From: Deltaproteobacteria bacterium
Lineage (GTDB): Bacteria > Bdellovibrionota > UBA2394
Direction: 5' to 3'
DNA length: 64,000 nt
Assembly (NCBI GenBank): GCA_017302715.1
Contig: JAFLCD010000003.1
Coordinates: 147,154-211,153, forward strand
Below, piece by piece: positions 1 through 8,733 of this stretch. The number at the start of each line of letters is the position of its first letter. Position 1 is the stretch's first letter. The notes beneath the pieces were generated by a model. It searched no databases. It saw nothing but the letters and a program-made list of their open reading frames with translations, and was not told where the DNA came from. The position numbers and the translations under genes are program-made.

Positions 1-1404
1 TGGATTTTTCTGCCTCGTAATATCAGGTCGCACTTGTTCCATTCGCTTTAAGCTCCAGCTTCGCTTTTCGCTTAAACTTTTATCTTCTAAAAATTTTCCA
101 CCTGCAAAAAGAGGCTGCAAAAGCGGCTCAACTTTTGTTGGAGCAATGAGTGCACGTTTAAAGGCATCGGCGGGATGAAGAGCGAGTTGCTGACTGCCAG
201 CAACTGGAGCAGGTTCGCTGCAAGTCATTAAAATATCCGCAATCATTTTTTCGTCTTTACCGATCATTCGATAGACAGATTTTGCACAGGGCAGAACTAA
301 CTTTTCAGTTTGCTGAGAAATTTTCATTCGTGGACGAGAGTCGAGTTCAACTAATTTATAGACTCCTCCCAGCGCAGGTTGAGGAAGTGCCGTAACAAGG
401 TGAGTTCCAACTCCATACGAATCAATAACAGCGCCCTGGTCTTGAATGCTCGAGATAATATTTTCATCGAGTTCGTTAGAGGCAAAAATTTTTGCATCTC
501 TAAATCCCGCAGCATCCAAAATTTGGCGAGCTTGTTTAGAAAAATAAACGAGGTCGCCAGAATCTAAGCGTATTCCAAAATTTTTATGCCCCATTTCGCG
601 TAAAAGTTTAAAAATTCTTATGGCATTTGGAATTCCTGATCCTAAGACATTATACGTATCGACCAAAAGAAGCGCGTTATCAGGAAAAGCTTTTGCATAA
701 GCTAAAAAAGCTCCAAGCTCACCTTCGTTAGTGCTTAAGCCATCTTCATTTTTAATTTTTTCAAAGAGGGTAGAAATATTTTTTCCATTCCAAATGAGGT
801 CGGCTTCAGAAACAGCCCAAAAACTTTGAATAAAAGAATGCGCCATCGTTCCTACGACAGGAATGCCTAAATTTTTTCCGGCGAGTACATTCGAAGTCGC
901 ATCGAAGCCGCCAAGATACGCGGAGCGAGCGGCCGTCATCGCACCATTCGGGCCTTGAGCTCGCCTAAGCCCGAATTCCACCAAACTTCTTTCACCCGCT
1001 ACCAATCGAATGCGTCTGGCATAAGTGGCGACAAGAGTTGAAAAATTAATCGCATTTAAAAGCGCACTCTCTAAAAGTTGAGTTTTATAAAGAGGTCCAC
1101 GAATTTGTAAAAGTGGAGTGCGCGGAAAAACAATTTCGCCTTCCTGAATTCCTAAAATTTCTACGTCTTTAAAATCTAAGGTGCGAAGTGCTTCAAAAAA
1201 ATCGGGGCGAGTATTTTTAAATGCAGAAAGAGATTTTAAATAATCTAAATCGGTTTCAGAAAATCGAAAGTTCTGAAGAATATCGCGGACCAAATCGTAT
1301 CCTGCAAGTACGGCATATTCTCCACCGAATGGACACTTTCTAAAAAAAAGTTCAAAAGTCGCGACGGAGTTTTTTTTGTTGGATGAAAAATAGGCTTCAG
1401 CCAT
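1..1404 (-). CDS. pncB: Nicotinate phosphoribosyltransferase, 3' end outside window
   Basis: The reading frame starts at the ATG complementary to 1402-1404 and stays open for 468 codons to the left edge, so only the last residues are missing. It joins nicotinate to PRPP to give nicotinate mononucleotide, the entry step of the Preiss-Handler NAD salvage route in the cytoplasm. Translation shows the family's N-terminal YF...FR.CPFGGEYA block, the LVDTYNVL.SG block and the RLDSGDL motif of the phosphoribosyl-binding site. The divergent neighbour is nicotinamidase, which makes its substrate, so the two form a salvage module. Family members are usually 400-490 residues, so this one is near complete. 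Confidence 0.93.
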   Translation of the reverse strand, partial: MAEAYFSSNKKNSVATFELFFRKCPFGGEYAVLAGYDLVRDILQNFRFSETDLDYLKSLSAFKNTRPDFFEALRTLDFKDVEILGIQEGEIVFPRTPLLQIRGPLYKTQLLESALLNAINFSTLVATYARRIRLVAGERSLVEFGLRRAQGPNGAMTAARSAYLGGFDATSNVLAGKNLGIPVVGTMAHSFIQSFWAVSEADLIWNGKNISTLFEKIKNEDGLSTNEGELGAFLAYAKAFPDNALLLVDTYNVLGSGIPNAIRIFKLLREMGHKNFGIRLDSGDLVYFSKQARQILDAAGFRDAKIFASNELDENIISSIQDQGAVIDSYGVGTHLVTALPQPALGGVYKLVELDSRPRMKISQQTEKLVLPCAKSVYRMIGKDEKMIADILMTCSEPAPVAGSQQLALHPADAFKRALIAPTKVEPLLQPLFAGGKFLEDKSLSEKRSWSLKRMEQVRPDITRQKNP

Positions 1405-1523
1405 TGTCAGCTGATAAAAATCCGTAAAAAGCGGTGAGAACGTTGATCCCTGAAGCATGCTCTTGTTTAGCTCAAAATCAGGCTTTTTCAATATCGAACA
1501 GAAATGCTAACGGATTGGGGTAT

Positions 1524-2165
1524 ATGGGCCTTCATCCTTTAGCTTCTGAGGCTTCTGCCGCTCTTTTAGTGGTGGATCAGCAGTATGATTTTGAGCCGGG
1601 TGGAGCGCTTCCCGTGCCGAATGGCCATGAAATTGCAGCTCCCATCGCAGAACTCATGAATCAATTCCAAACGGTGGTTGTTACTCAAGACTCGCATCCG
1701 AAAGGGCATATTTCTTTTGCAAGTTCTTATAAAAATAAAAAGCCTTTCGATATTTTAAAACTCGCGGATGTCGAAGCTAAAAAAATCGATTCGATTTTCG
1801 ATAGAGAGATTCTCGTTCGTTATTTAAAATCGGTGCCTGAACAGCAACAAGTTCTTTGGCCCGATCATTGCGTCGTTGGAACATCAGGCTGGAAAATAAA
1901 TTCAAAGCTACCGATCGAAAAGGCTCAGCTCATTTTGCAAAAAGGAAAGCGAGTGGACTGCGATAGTTACTCTGCGTTTTTTGAGAATGATGGCACTTCA
2001 ACGGGACTCGCTAATTGGTTTCGCGCCAAAAATATTCAAAAAATTTTGGTGGTAGGTTTGGCTGGCGATTTTTGTGTGGCTTGGTCAGCAAAAGATGCTG
2101 AGCGCGAAGGTTTTGAAGTGGTGATGGATAAAAATCTAACTCGGTTTATTTATTCTTCGGCTTAA
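1524..2165 (+). CDS. pncA: Nicotinamidase (isochorismatase family)
   Basis: It hydrolyses nicotinamide to nicotinate and ammonia and feeds the divergent pncB. Counting from the ATG at 1524 (213 residues), the catalytic Asp is D18 in LLVVDQQYDFEPGG, the metal ligands are D56, H58 and H62 in TQDSHPKGH, a QKGKR segment supplies the catalytic Lys, and the nucleophile is C184 in GDFCV. The frame is also open from a GTG at 1434, but the extra 30 residues are unlike the family, and 13 residues before the first strand is normal for nicotinamidases. The start is therefore inferred; the function is well supported. Confidence 0.9.
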   Translation: MGLHPLASEASAALLVVDQQYDFEPGGALPVPNGHEIAAPIAELMNQFQTVVVTQDSHPKGHISFASSYKNKKPFDILKLADVEAKKIDSIFDREILVRYLKSVPEQQQVLWPDHCVVGTSGWKINSKLPIEKAQLILQKGKRVDCDSYSAFFENDGTSTGLANWFRAKNIQKILVVGLAGDFCVAWSAKDAEREGFEVVMDKNLTRFIYSSA

Positions 2166-2184
2166 ATTGAGCGTGCTTCTGATT

Positions 2185-4734
2185 TTAAGAAGGTTTCTTT
2201 GCCGCTTTAAACTCTTCAACAACTTTAGGATCTACATAGGCGTTGATTTTAATACCTTCAAATTCTTGTTCAAAAGTATTGGTGGCTTCTTTTGAATCTA
2301 GAATGGAAATCGATTTTGCTTGAGCAAAATTTTTGATATCGCTGATGGTGGCTTCAAGATGAGGTTTTTGTTCGGCATTCGTGTAAATTTTTAAATCTTC
2401 AATCGGAATTTTAAATCCATACTGGTTCTTGGATTTAAATCCGCGCACAAGTCCGATCGCGCCGACTAAATATTTTCCACCCGCTAAAAATTTTTCATCT
2501 ACTTTTACACCATCAAACTGAAGTTCGGTTTGATGAATGCTTTCGATTTTTTCGAATTGCTTAAAGTAAAGCTGATAAATTTCTTCGGTGATATGCGGAG
2601 CCAAAGGCGCATAGAGTTGCAGCAGTTTAAATAAAACTTGATAGAGAGTTTGTTTGGCTTCTTCGGCAACTTTGGCGTCTGAGCTTAAGCAGCGCCATTT
2701 AATGAATTCGATATAGTTATCGCAAAAATCTATCCAAAAAAACTTATCGAGTTCAACTTTCGCTCCGTGAATTTCGTATTGATCAAAAGATTTTTGATAA
2801 TAATTCATCACCTGAGATAAACGAGCGAGAATCCACTGATCCACCGGATATTTTGAAGCAAAATTTTTCTCAGGCTTAAAATTTTCAAGATTGAGCAAAG
2901 CAAAACGGGTAGCGTTCCAAAGTTTATTGAGAAACTTCAGAGATTCTCCCATTCCACCTTCGTCAAATAAAATATCGGTGCCTAAAGAAGCTCCTGCGGA
3001 CCAAAGCCGAATTGCATCAGCGCAATTTCTTTCGATGATTTTTTCAGGAGCAAAAGTTTCTCCGTCCTTTGACTTTGAAATTTTTGTCTTTCTTGCAAAA
3101 TCTTGGCCGGCCATCTGAGCGGCTTCCACTTTAGCTCCAGGTTTTTGAACATGTCCGCTGATGACGATGTCTTTCCAGGGCATATCTTTAAAATGAAAAT
3201 AAGATTTCGCGATTGTATAAAACGCCCAGGTGCGAATAATGTCGTGAGCTTGAGGTCGCATCGACATCGGTAAAAAATTCTTTCGCTCATTCGGCAAACT
3301 AAATCGCGCATTGATAAGCGGCGTCGCCGAAGAAGTCGCCCACGTATCGAGTACGTCGGAATCCGCGATCCACTCTCCCGAAGGACATGGAACAGGAGGC
3401 TTCGATTCTGTGGGATCGAGCGGAAGATCTTTGGGATCTGCGACGTAAATATGTTTTCCGTCTTCAGAATACCAAGCGGGAATCGGAACACCGAAAGCGC
3501 GCTGACGAGAGATGGCCCAATCCCACGATAGATTTTCAACCCAGTTTTCATATCGAGAGCGCATGAATTCAGGATGCCATTTAATTTTGCGCGCGATCGA
3601 AATCAAATTTTCTTTTTCATCGCAAACTTTGATGAACCACTGAGGTTGAACAATGAATTCCACAGGTGTTCCACATCTCTCATGCACATTCACCACTCGA
3701 GATTCGGCGGGAATATCAACGACCTTAAGGACGAGATTTTTTTCCTTCAAAATCTCGATCATCTTTTCTTTGGCTTCTTCGATTTTTAAATTCGCAACTG
3801 GTCCGCAGAGCTCAGTCATTTTTCCATATTTTGAAATCGCTTCTCGTAGCGGCAATTTATATTGGCGCCACCACTGAATATCGGTGGTGTCTCCGAAAGT
3901 GCAGCACATGACAACGCCCGTTCCTTTATCGATCTGAGCTTTTTCATCGGCGATCACAGAAACTTCGTGGCCAAAGAAAGGCACTTTCGCTTTTTTGCCA
4001 ACGTAAGATTTAAATCTTTCGTCTTCAGGATTTACAAAAACACTTACGCAAGCCGCTAGAAGTTCAGGTCTTGTCGTTGCCACCGTCAAAGGAGCGAGCC
4101 CTTCGACTTCAAAGGGGATATGAACGAATTTTCCGGCTTTAAAAATATCATCGATCTCGGCTTGAGCAAAAGAAGTCGCGCATTTAGTGCACCAGAGCGC
4201 AGGTTCTTTTCTTCGCTCTACTTTTCCTTTTTTATAGAGATCGACAAACGACCACTGAGAAATTTTTTGGCTTGTGGGAGAAATCGTCGAATACGCCGAT
4301 TCAAAATCGCAAGAAAATCCTAACGACTTCCAAAGTTGGCTAAAAGCTTGAGAATATTTTTTTCCCGTTTCTAAACAAAGCTCGCGAAATTTTCTTCGAT
4401 CCGTTTGATGGGCGCGAATGCCATGCTCTTTTTCGGTCAGCAGTTCAGTAGGCAATCCGTTGTCGTCGTAACCAAATGGATAATAAACATTGAATCCGCG
4501 AAGTCGTTTATAGCGGCTGATGATCTCGGTATGTGTATAACTAAAAACGTGGCCGATATGGAGTTTTCCCGAAACCGTTGGCGGGGGAGTATCGATCGAG
4601 AACGTCGGCTTCGAAGAATTTTCGTCAAATCGATTCGCCTGAGAAAATGCGCCTTGGCCATACCAGGCATCCTGCCATTTTTTCTCGATGGCTTTGGGCT
4701 CGTATCTTTTAGGAAATGTCTCGTCGATGCTCAT
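2185..4734 (-). CDS. valS: Valine--tRNA ligase, archaeal/rickettsial type
   Basis: Class I aminoacyl-tRNA synthetase that charges tRNA-Val. The HIGH motif is at residues 59-62 and a KISKS loop lies in the C-terminal part of the catalytic domain. Zinc-ribbon-like CTKC and the editing-domain TTRPELL motif are present, as is the anticodon-binding helical domain. After HIGH the sequence reads FGYDDNGLPTE, which is the form seen in archaeal and rickettsial ValRS; most bacteria have GTDHAGIATQ there. At 849 residues it is about 100 shorter than the E. coli enzyme, and the C-terminal tRNA-binding coiled coil appears to be missing or reduced. A tRNA-Val gene lies just upstream on the other strand. 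Confidence 0.95.
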   Translation of the reverse strand: MSIDETFPKRYEPKAIEKKWQDAWYGQGAFSQANRFDENSSKPTFSIDTPPPTVSGKLHIGHVFSYTHTEIISRYKRLRGFNVYYPFGYDDNGLPTELLTEKEHGIRAHQTDRRKFRELCLETGKKYSQAFSQLWKSLGFSCDFESAYSTISPTSQKISQWSFVDLYKKGKVERRKEPALWCTKCATSFAQAEIDDIFKAGKFVHIPFEVEGLAPLTVATTRPELLAACVSVFVNPEDERFKSYVGKKAKVPFFGHEVSVIADEKAQIDKGTGVVMCCTFGDTTDIQWWRQYKLPLREAISKYGKMTELCGPVANLKIEEAKEKMIEILKEKNLVLKVVDIPAESRVVNVHERCGTPVEFIVQPQWFIKVCDEKENLISIARKIKWHPEFMRSRYENWVENLSWDWAISRQRAFGVPIPAWYSEDGKHIYVADPKDLPLDPTESKPPVPCPSGEWIADSDVLDTWATSSATPLINARFSLPNERKNFLPMSMRPQAHDIIRTWAFYTIAKSYFHFKDMPWKDIVISGHVQKPGAKVEAAQMAGQDFARKTKISKSKDGETFAPEKIIERNCADAIRLWSAGASLGTDILFDEGGMGESLKFLNKLWNATRFALLNLENFKPEKNFASKYPVDQWILARLSQVMNYYQKSFDQYEIHGAKVELDKFFWIDFCDNYIEFIKWRCLSSDAKVAEEAKQTLYQVLFKLLQLYAPLAPHITEEIYQLYFKQFEKIESIHQTELQFDGVKVDEKFLAGGKYLVGAIGLVRGFKSKNQYGFKIPIEDLKIYTNAEQKPHLEATISDIKNFAQAKSISILDSKEATNTFEQEFEGIKINAYVDPKVVEEFKAAKKPS

Positions 4735-4832
4735 ATTTACGTGCTTATTAGCGGTCCATCTTGGCGAGTTTGTGAAAGATTTTCAATCTTTGCTGGATGA
4801 AAAGCAGGGGCCAAGATTATGGGGGATGAGAG

Positions 4833-4861
4833 TTGCCAGGAGTCTCAGCTTTAGGTTTAAC
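4833..4861 (+). promoter_or_regulatory. Possible sigma-70 promoter of tRNA-Val
   Basis: A -35-like TTGCCA (4833-4838) is followed after 17 bases by a -10-like TTTAAC (4856-4861), 18 bases before the tRNA. Each hexamer matches the consensus at about four of six positions. The spacing is right but the boxes are weak. Confidence 0.4.
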
Positions 4862-4879
4862 TCTATGGGATTCTTACCG

Positions 4880-4955
4880 GGGCAGTTAGCTCAGCTGGTA
4901 GAGCATCGCCCTTACAAGGCGAGGGTCAAAGGTTCGATCCCTTTACTGCCCACCA
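4880..4955 (+). tRNA. tRNA-Val (anticodon TAC)
   Basis: The acceptor stem GGGCAGT pairs with ACTGCCC, followed by discriminator A and an encoded CCA. The D-arm reads GCTC...GAGC. The anticodon stem TCGCC/GGCGA encloses the loop CTTACAA, giving anticodon TAC (valine). The T-arm contains GGTTCGATCC. It stands alone between valS and the DCC-family gene, with its own possible promoter. Confidence 0.97.
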
Positions 4956-4965
4956 TTACTTCGGC

Positions 4966-5065
4966 TTTTTCTCTGAATACTTCGTTCTCGTCGGCTCGGC
5001 TAAGTCGAGTACTTTATTGTACACTCCTGTCGCCTCGCCTCCTGCGGCCTCGTCTCAGAGAAAAA
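4966..5065. repeat. Long-range inverted repeat downstream of tRNA-Val
   Basis: TTTTTCTCTGA (4966-4976) is the exact reverse complement of TCAGAGAAAAA (5055-5065). The 78 bases between contain a small GTAC/GTAC hairpin and G+C-rich tracts. This could fold the tRNA trailer or mark transcript ends. No coding frame with family similarity lies here. Confidence 0.35.
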
Positions 5066-5105
5066 TCCTCGAAATGGTTTGGCTGCGATTGAAACTGAAT
5101 TCTAG

Positions 5106-5465
5106 CTATTTCTTCTTCTGCAATCTCGGACGAAATTTTGAAAAGACGGCGTAGCCGATGCGAAACATAAAATGAATTCCTGGAATCGAAGCAAAGACGC
5201 CGAGCCAGTGATAGCGGGGGATGCGTTTCCAAATCGCGATGAGAGTGTCCATGCCGGTGATGATTTTTCCATCGACCAAAAGCACGCCGTGAATTTTTTT
5301 GTGAATCTCTTCGCTGTCTAAATTTTCTTTAGCGGCGTCGAAAGAGTGATCCGTAAAATCGATGAAAGAAATTCGTTCAGCACCTTCTTGCTTTTTGAGA
5401 TGTTTAATTTCTCGCGAGCAGATGGGACAGTGTCCGTCATAAAAAACCTTAAGATCACAGTTCAT
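5106..5465 (-). CDS. DCC-family thiol-disulfide oxidoreductase (DUF393)
   Basis: A 119-residue protein opening with VFYDGHCPICSREI, the D-G-x-C-P-x-C signature of the DCC family related to thioredoxin-fold proteins such as YuxK. The family is predicted to carry out thiol-disulfide chemistry, but the substrate is unknown. A further conserved segment, GVLLVDGKIITGMDTLIAIWKRIP, is split here as GVLLVDGKII and TLIAIWKRIP. It has no signal peptide, so it is probably cytoplasmic. It lies 13 bases downstream of the zinc-finger gene on the same strand and probably shares its transcript. Confidence 0.8.
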   Translation of the reverse strand: MNCDLKVFYDGHCPICSREIKHLKKQEGAERISFIDFTDHSFDAAKENLDSEEIHKKIHGVLLVDGKIITGMDTLIAIWKRIPRYHWLGVFASIPGIHFMFRIGYAVFSKFRPRLQKKK

Positions 5466-5478
5466 TTAATTTTCCGCT

Positions 5479-5937
5479 CTATTCTTCTAGGCTCGCTTTT
5501 TTCATCAAGACTTTCATTTCATCCGGAAAAATTACTTCCATTCGATCGGGATGAATGAGTTTTAAAACAATGCCTCTGCCAAATTTTACGTGATCGATCG
5601 CATCACCGACTTCGAAAGCCTCATCGATTCGATAAGCCTTTGGAGTTTTCGCCGCTGCTTCATGCAATTTTTTTTGATAAAGTTGATAAATACTTTCACC
5701 TGAGCTGCTTGCCACTACTCGAGTTCGTCTAACCGAAGGCCCTTCGCTATCTAAAACTTTTGATAGGCGTTTAGTGGCGCGATAATTTCGCTCGGATTTG
5801 CAAGTATTGCAACGCACTCGCGCAGGTTCGCTACCGACCATGGCTAGAATTCGATGGCCGAGTTCCAAATGGCAGCGCGAGCAAAAATAATTAATGTCAG
5901 ATCCAACGGATAATTTTGAATGAAGAGAGCTTGTCAT
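5479..5937 (-). CDS. Zinc-finger protein with UvrD-tail-like (Tudor/SH3) domain
   Basis: A 152-residue protein not assigned to a named family. Residues ~18-46 hold two CxxC pairs (FCSRCH and CNTCKSE), a treble-clef or ribbon-type zinc site. The C-terminal ~40 residues, beginning FEVGDAIDHVKFGRGIV, resemble the small barrel at the end of UvrD/PcrA helicases that contacts RNA polymerase. The linker is basic. By analogy a nucleic-acid or RNA-polymerase accessory role is plausible, but this is inference. It is divergent from alr with a 65-base gap. Confidence 0.65.
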   Translation of the reverse strand: MTSSLHSKLSVGSDINYFCSRCHLELGHRILAMVGSEPARVRCNTCKSERNYRATKRLSKVLDSEGPSVRRTRVVASSSGESIYQLYQKKLHEAAAKTPKAYRIDEAFEVGDAIDHVKFGRGIVLKLIHPDRMEVIFPDEMKVLMKKASLEE

Positions 5938-6002
5938 GATATTTCTGACATCCTAAACGCTTCCCTCGCCCTGGGAAAAGAATTTGTCTAGGATCTTACG
6001 AA

Positions 6003-7160
6003 ATGAACGCTCTGCCTCTTCGACCTGCTGCCGCTTTGCTTTCGAGAAAAGCGCTCAAGCACAATTTAAAGACGATTCGCGAATGTATTCGTAAGAATTC
6101 CAATCTTCATCGCCCGGATGCCGAGATGATGGCGGTCGTTAAAGCTGATGCTTATGGCCACGATTTACAGCGCGTTTTGCCTGAGCTTGAAAAAAATGGA
6201 ATTAAATTTTTTGCAGTGGCTTCGCTGGCCGAAGGTTTAGAGGCGCGAAAATTATCTCGAAAAGCTCGCATCCTTGTTTTGGGTGGAACTCTCGAATGGT
6301 CGATTGAAGCCGCGCGTCTTGCCGAAAAAAATCGTCTCGAGGTCGCCATCAATGATCTTCGAGCGTTGAAATATTTTCTCAATCACACGAAACTCTTGAT
6401 TCATCTCAAATTAGATACCGGAATGAATCGCTTGGGCATCAAGCCAAACGAATGGTCGCAGGCGATCGCGATGATTCGAAATTCCAAACGTTCACTTGAA
6501 GGATTGTTCACGCATTTTGCGACTTACGATGATTTAGTTTTTTACCGTCAGTCGATGCTCTTTGAAGAAGCCGTTCGCTGGTTTTTTTCTGCAGGAATTT
6601 TTCCAAATTCCATTCACTCCGAAAATTCCGCCGCACTTTTTTCTAAAAATAAGATTAAAAAAGGAATTTTATCTGAGGTTACTAATTTAGTTCGTCCGGG
6701 TTTAGCGATTTATGGTTATTACAATTTAGGAATGAGTCCTGATCCCAAACTAAAAATGCGACTCGCTCCTGTTTTAGAACTTGTCTCGGAAGTCGGCCTT
6801 CTTAAACAAATCGAAAAAAGTGAAGGTGTAAGTTACGGTCATTTGTATAAAAGTTTAAAGAGTCACAGCATCGGGATTGTTCCGCTAGGTTACGCCGACG
6901 GACTTTCAAAAACTTATGCCAAAGATTTACAGCCCGAGTGGCGATCCTCATCCGATAGAAAAAAGGGCGTTCTCAATATATGCGGCGCCATCTGTATGGA
7001 TATGGTGATGGTGCGCGCCAAGTCGGGTCGATTGAATACTCACGATAGAGTTGTCTTTTGGGGCAGATTCAGAAATTCTTTATTAGAGAATCGGATTGTG
7101 GAGCCTTATGAACTTAACCTTAGAATTGCCAAACGAATTCCGCGAATTTGGGTGCCCTAA
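6003..7160 (+). CDS. alr: Alanine racemase
   Basis: PLP enzyme that interconverts L- and D-alanine for peptidoglycan. The PLP lysine is K47 in AVVKADAYGHD, and the second catalytic base is the Tyr in GVSYGHLYKS. The CMDM segment near the C-terminus is the usual substrate-pocket motif. Length (385) is normal for the barrel plus C-terminal beta domain. The stop abuts the ATG of mlaE with no gap, so it heads a transcript with the mla genes; this links wall precursor supply with envelope lipid transport. Confidence 0.96.
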   Translation: MNALPLRPAAALLSRKALKHNLKTIRECIRKNSNLHRPDAEMMAVVKADAYGHDLQRVLPELEKNGIKFFAVASLAEGLEARKLSRKARILVLGGTLEWSIEAARLAEKNRLEVAINDLRALKYFLNHTKLLIHLKLDTGMNRLGIKPNEWSQAIAMIRNSKRSLEGLFTHFATYDDLVFYRQSMLFEEAVRWFFSAGIFPNSIHSENSAALFSKNKIKKGILSEVTNLVRPGLAIYGYYNLGMSPDPKLKMRLAPVLELVSEVGLLKQIEKSEGVSYGHLYKSLKSHSIGIVPLGYADGLSKTYAKDLQPEWRSSSDRKKGVLNICGAICMDMVMVRAKSGRLNTHDRVVFWGRFRNSLLENRIVEPYELNLRIAKRIPRIWVP

Positions 7161-7958
7161 ATGTCTGAAGTAGTTGTTCCATCTAAACTCGCGTCTTTTT
7201 TTATTTTCATCGCGCGGTGGACTTCGATGGTACTTGTGGAATTTGGCGGTTTCATCGTCACCATGGTGCAGGGAATTCGCGCGCTTTTTATTCGTCCGTT
7301 TCGAATCAATCTGATTTTCAAAGAAGCTGAAACCATCGGAGTGAATTCTACGTTTATTATTTTATTAACGGGGCTATTTACCGGCGCCGTTTTGGCACTT
7401 CAAAGTGGAAAAGCCTTTCGTCTATTTAATGCCGAAGGTGTAACCGGCGCTGTTGTTGCTCTTTCTCTCTTTCGCGAACTCGGGCCCGTCATGACGGGCC
7501 TTATGATCGCTGCCCGCTCCGGAAGTTCGATGGCCGCACAAATCGGAACCATGCGAGTTACTCAGCAGATCGATGCGCTCGAGGTTATGGCGGTTGATCC
7601 CGTCAGTTATTTGATTGCGCCAAGAATTATTGCCGCCTTCGTGATGGTGCCACTGCTTTCGATTATTTTTGATATGATGGGAATTTTTGGATCTTATCTC
7701 GTGGGAGTTGGAATGCTTGAGATTAACGAAGCTACTTTTTTTGAAAAAATCGAAGCATACGTAAAAACAGAAGATATGTGGGATGGTCTCATCAAGGCTG
7801 CGGCCTTTGGCATCATTATCGCGGTGGTGGGATGTCGAAAAGGTTTTCTCACCGAAGGTGGAGCTGAAGGGGTTGGTCGCGCAACCACTCAAGCCGTAGT
7901 GATTGCTTCGGTAACTATTTTAATCGCAGATTATTTTTTAACCGCAATGATGTTTTGA
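7161..7958 (+). CDS. mlaE: MlaE-type ABC permease (phospholipid transport)
   Basis: Inner-membrane permease of the MCE/Mla lipid transport system. It shows the family signature FRELGPVMTGLMIAARSGSSMAAQ split across the first conserved loop (seen as FRELGPV and ARSGSSMAAQIGTM), with five or six hydrophobic helices and the short EALEVM-like stretch IDALEVMAVDP. Start is the ATG directly after the alr stop. mlaF and mlaD follow on the same strand, so the transporter core is complete; no mlaB or mlaC is seen nearby. Confidence 0.93.
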   Translation: MSEVVVPSKLASFFIFIARWTSMVLVEFGGFIVTMVQGIRALFIRPFRINLIFKEAETIGVNSTFIILLTGLFTGAVLALQSGKAFRLFNAEGVTGAVVALSLFRELGPVMTGLMIAARSGSSMAAQIGTMRVTQQIDALEVMAVDPVSYLIAPRIIAAFVMVPLLSIIFDMMGIFGSYLVGVGMLEINEATFFEKIEAYVKTEDMWDGLIKAAAFGIIIAVVGCRKGFLTEGGAEGVGRATTQAVVIASVTILIADYFLTAMMF

Positions 7959-7976
7959 AAGTGAAACGAAACGCAG

Positions 7977-8720
7977 ATGCTTGAGATTCGCAATTTGAAA
8001 AAATCTTTTGGGACTCAACGAGTTCTTAAGGGCGTTAATCTCAAAATCAAAAATGGAGAAATCACCGTCATCATCGGATCTTCAGGTTGCGGAAAATCTG
8101 TTTTGCTCCGTCATCTGATTGGATTGATGAAGCCCGATGAAGGACAAATTCTTTTAGATGGAATGGATTTAACAAATTTGCCTAAAGAAGAATTGAAAAG
8201 AGTTCGGATGCGATTTGGAATGCTTTTTCAAGACGCAGCTCTTTTTGACTCGATGAATGTGTATGAGAATATTGCTTTTCCTCTTCGAGAGCATCGACGG
8301 GTTTCAGAAAAAGAAATTTCTGAAGCTGTGAAGCAGCGTTTGCAAGAAGTCGGAATGAAAAATGTAGAGAGAAAATTACCCTCAGAACTTTCTGGCGGTA
8401 TGCGTAAACGCGTTGGGCTAGCGAGAGCTTTGGTGCTCAACCCCGAAATTGTTCTTTATGATGAGCCAACCACCGGACTTGATCCCATCACATCGCGCGC
8501 GATTGACGATTTGATCGTACAGACGCAGCAAAATATTCAGGGCACTAGCATCATCATTAGTCACGATATTCGCGCCACTTTGAGAATTGCAAATACGATC
8601 GCGATGCTTCACGATGGAGCTATAGTGGCAGTGGGAAGTCCAGAAGAAATGATGAACCACGAAAATGCCATTGTGCGTGATTTTCTGGATTACGGTTTGC
8701 CAAAAAATTTTCGCGCGTGA
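7977..8720 (+). CDS. mlaF: MlaF-type ABC transporter ATPase
   Basis: ATPase that powers the MlaE permease. Walker A is GSSGCGKS at residues 34-41, the ABC signature is LSGGM, and Walker B is [12 protein letters not shown], followed by an H-loop in ISHDI. The [15 protein letters not shown] stretch is characteristic of the MlaF subfamily. Length 247 is typical (E. coli 269). It is 18 bases after mlaE and 13 before mlaD. Confidence 0.94.
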   Translation: MLEIRNLKKSFGTQRVLKGVNLKIKNGEITVIIGSSGCGKSVLLRHLIGLMKPDEGQILLDGMDLTNLPKEELKRVRMRFGMLFQDAALFDSMNVYENIAFPLREHRRVSEKEISEAVKQRLQEVGMKNVERKLPSELSGGMRKRVGLARALVLNPEIVLYDEPTTGLDPITSRAIDDLIVQTQQNIQGTSIIISHDIRATLRIANTIAMLHDGAIVAVGSPEEMMNHENAIVRDFLDYGLPKNFRA

Positions 8721-8733
8721 GTTATAAAAAAGC

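Noticed and set aside
379-567. Small plus-strand open frame inside the pncB region
   Set aside because: It lies opposite the strongly conserved pncB frame and shows no family features.
2982-3551. 189-codon minus-strand frame inside valS
   Set aside because: It is a second frame of the valS DNA; the valS frame holds the KISKS loop and editing motifs.
4966-5065. tRNA or small RNA in the inverted repeat after tRNA-Val
   Set aside because: The 11-bp arms enclose no cloverleaf, and the loop is too long for an intrinsic terminator; kept only as a low-confidence repeat.
7422-7892. 156-codon open frame antisense to mlaE
   Set aside because: The mlaE translation carries clear family motifs; the antisense frame is His/Asn/Ser-rich shadow sequence.
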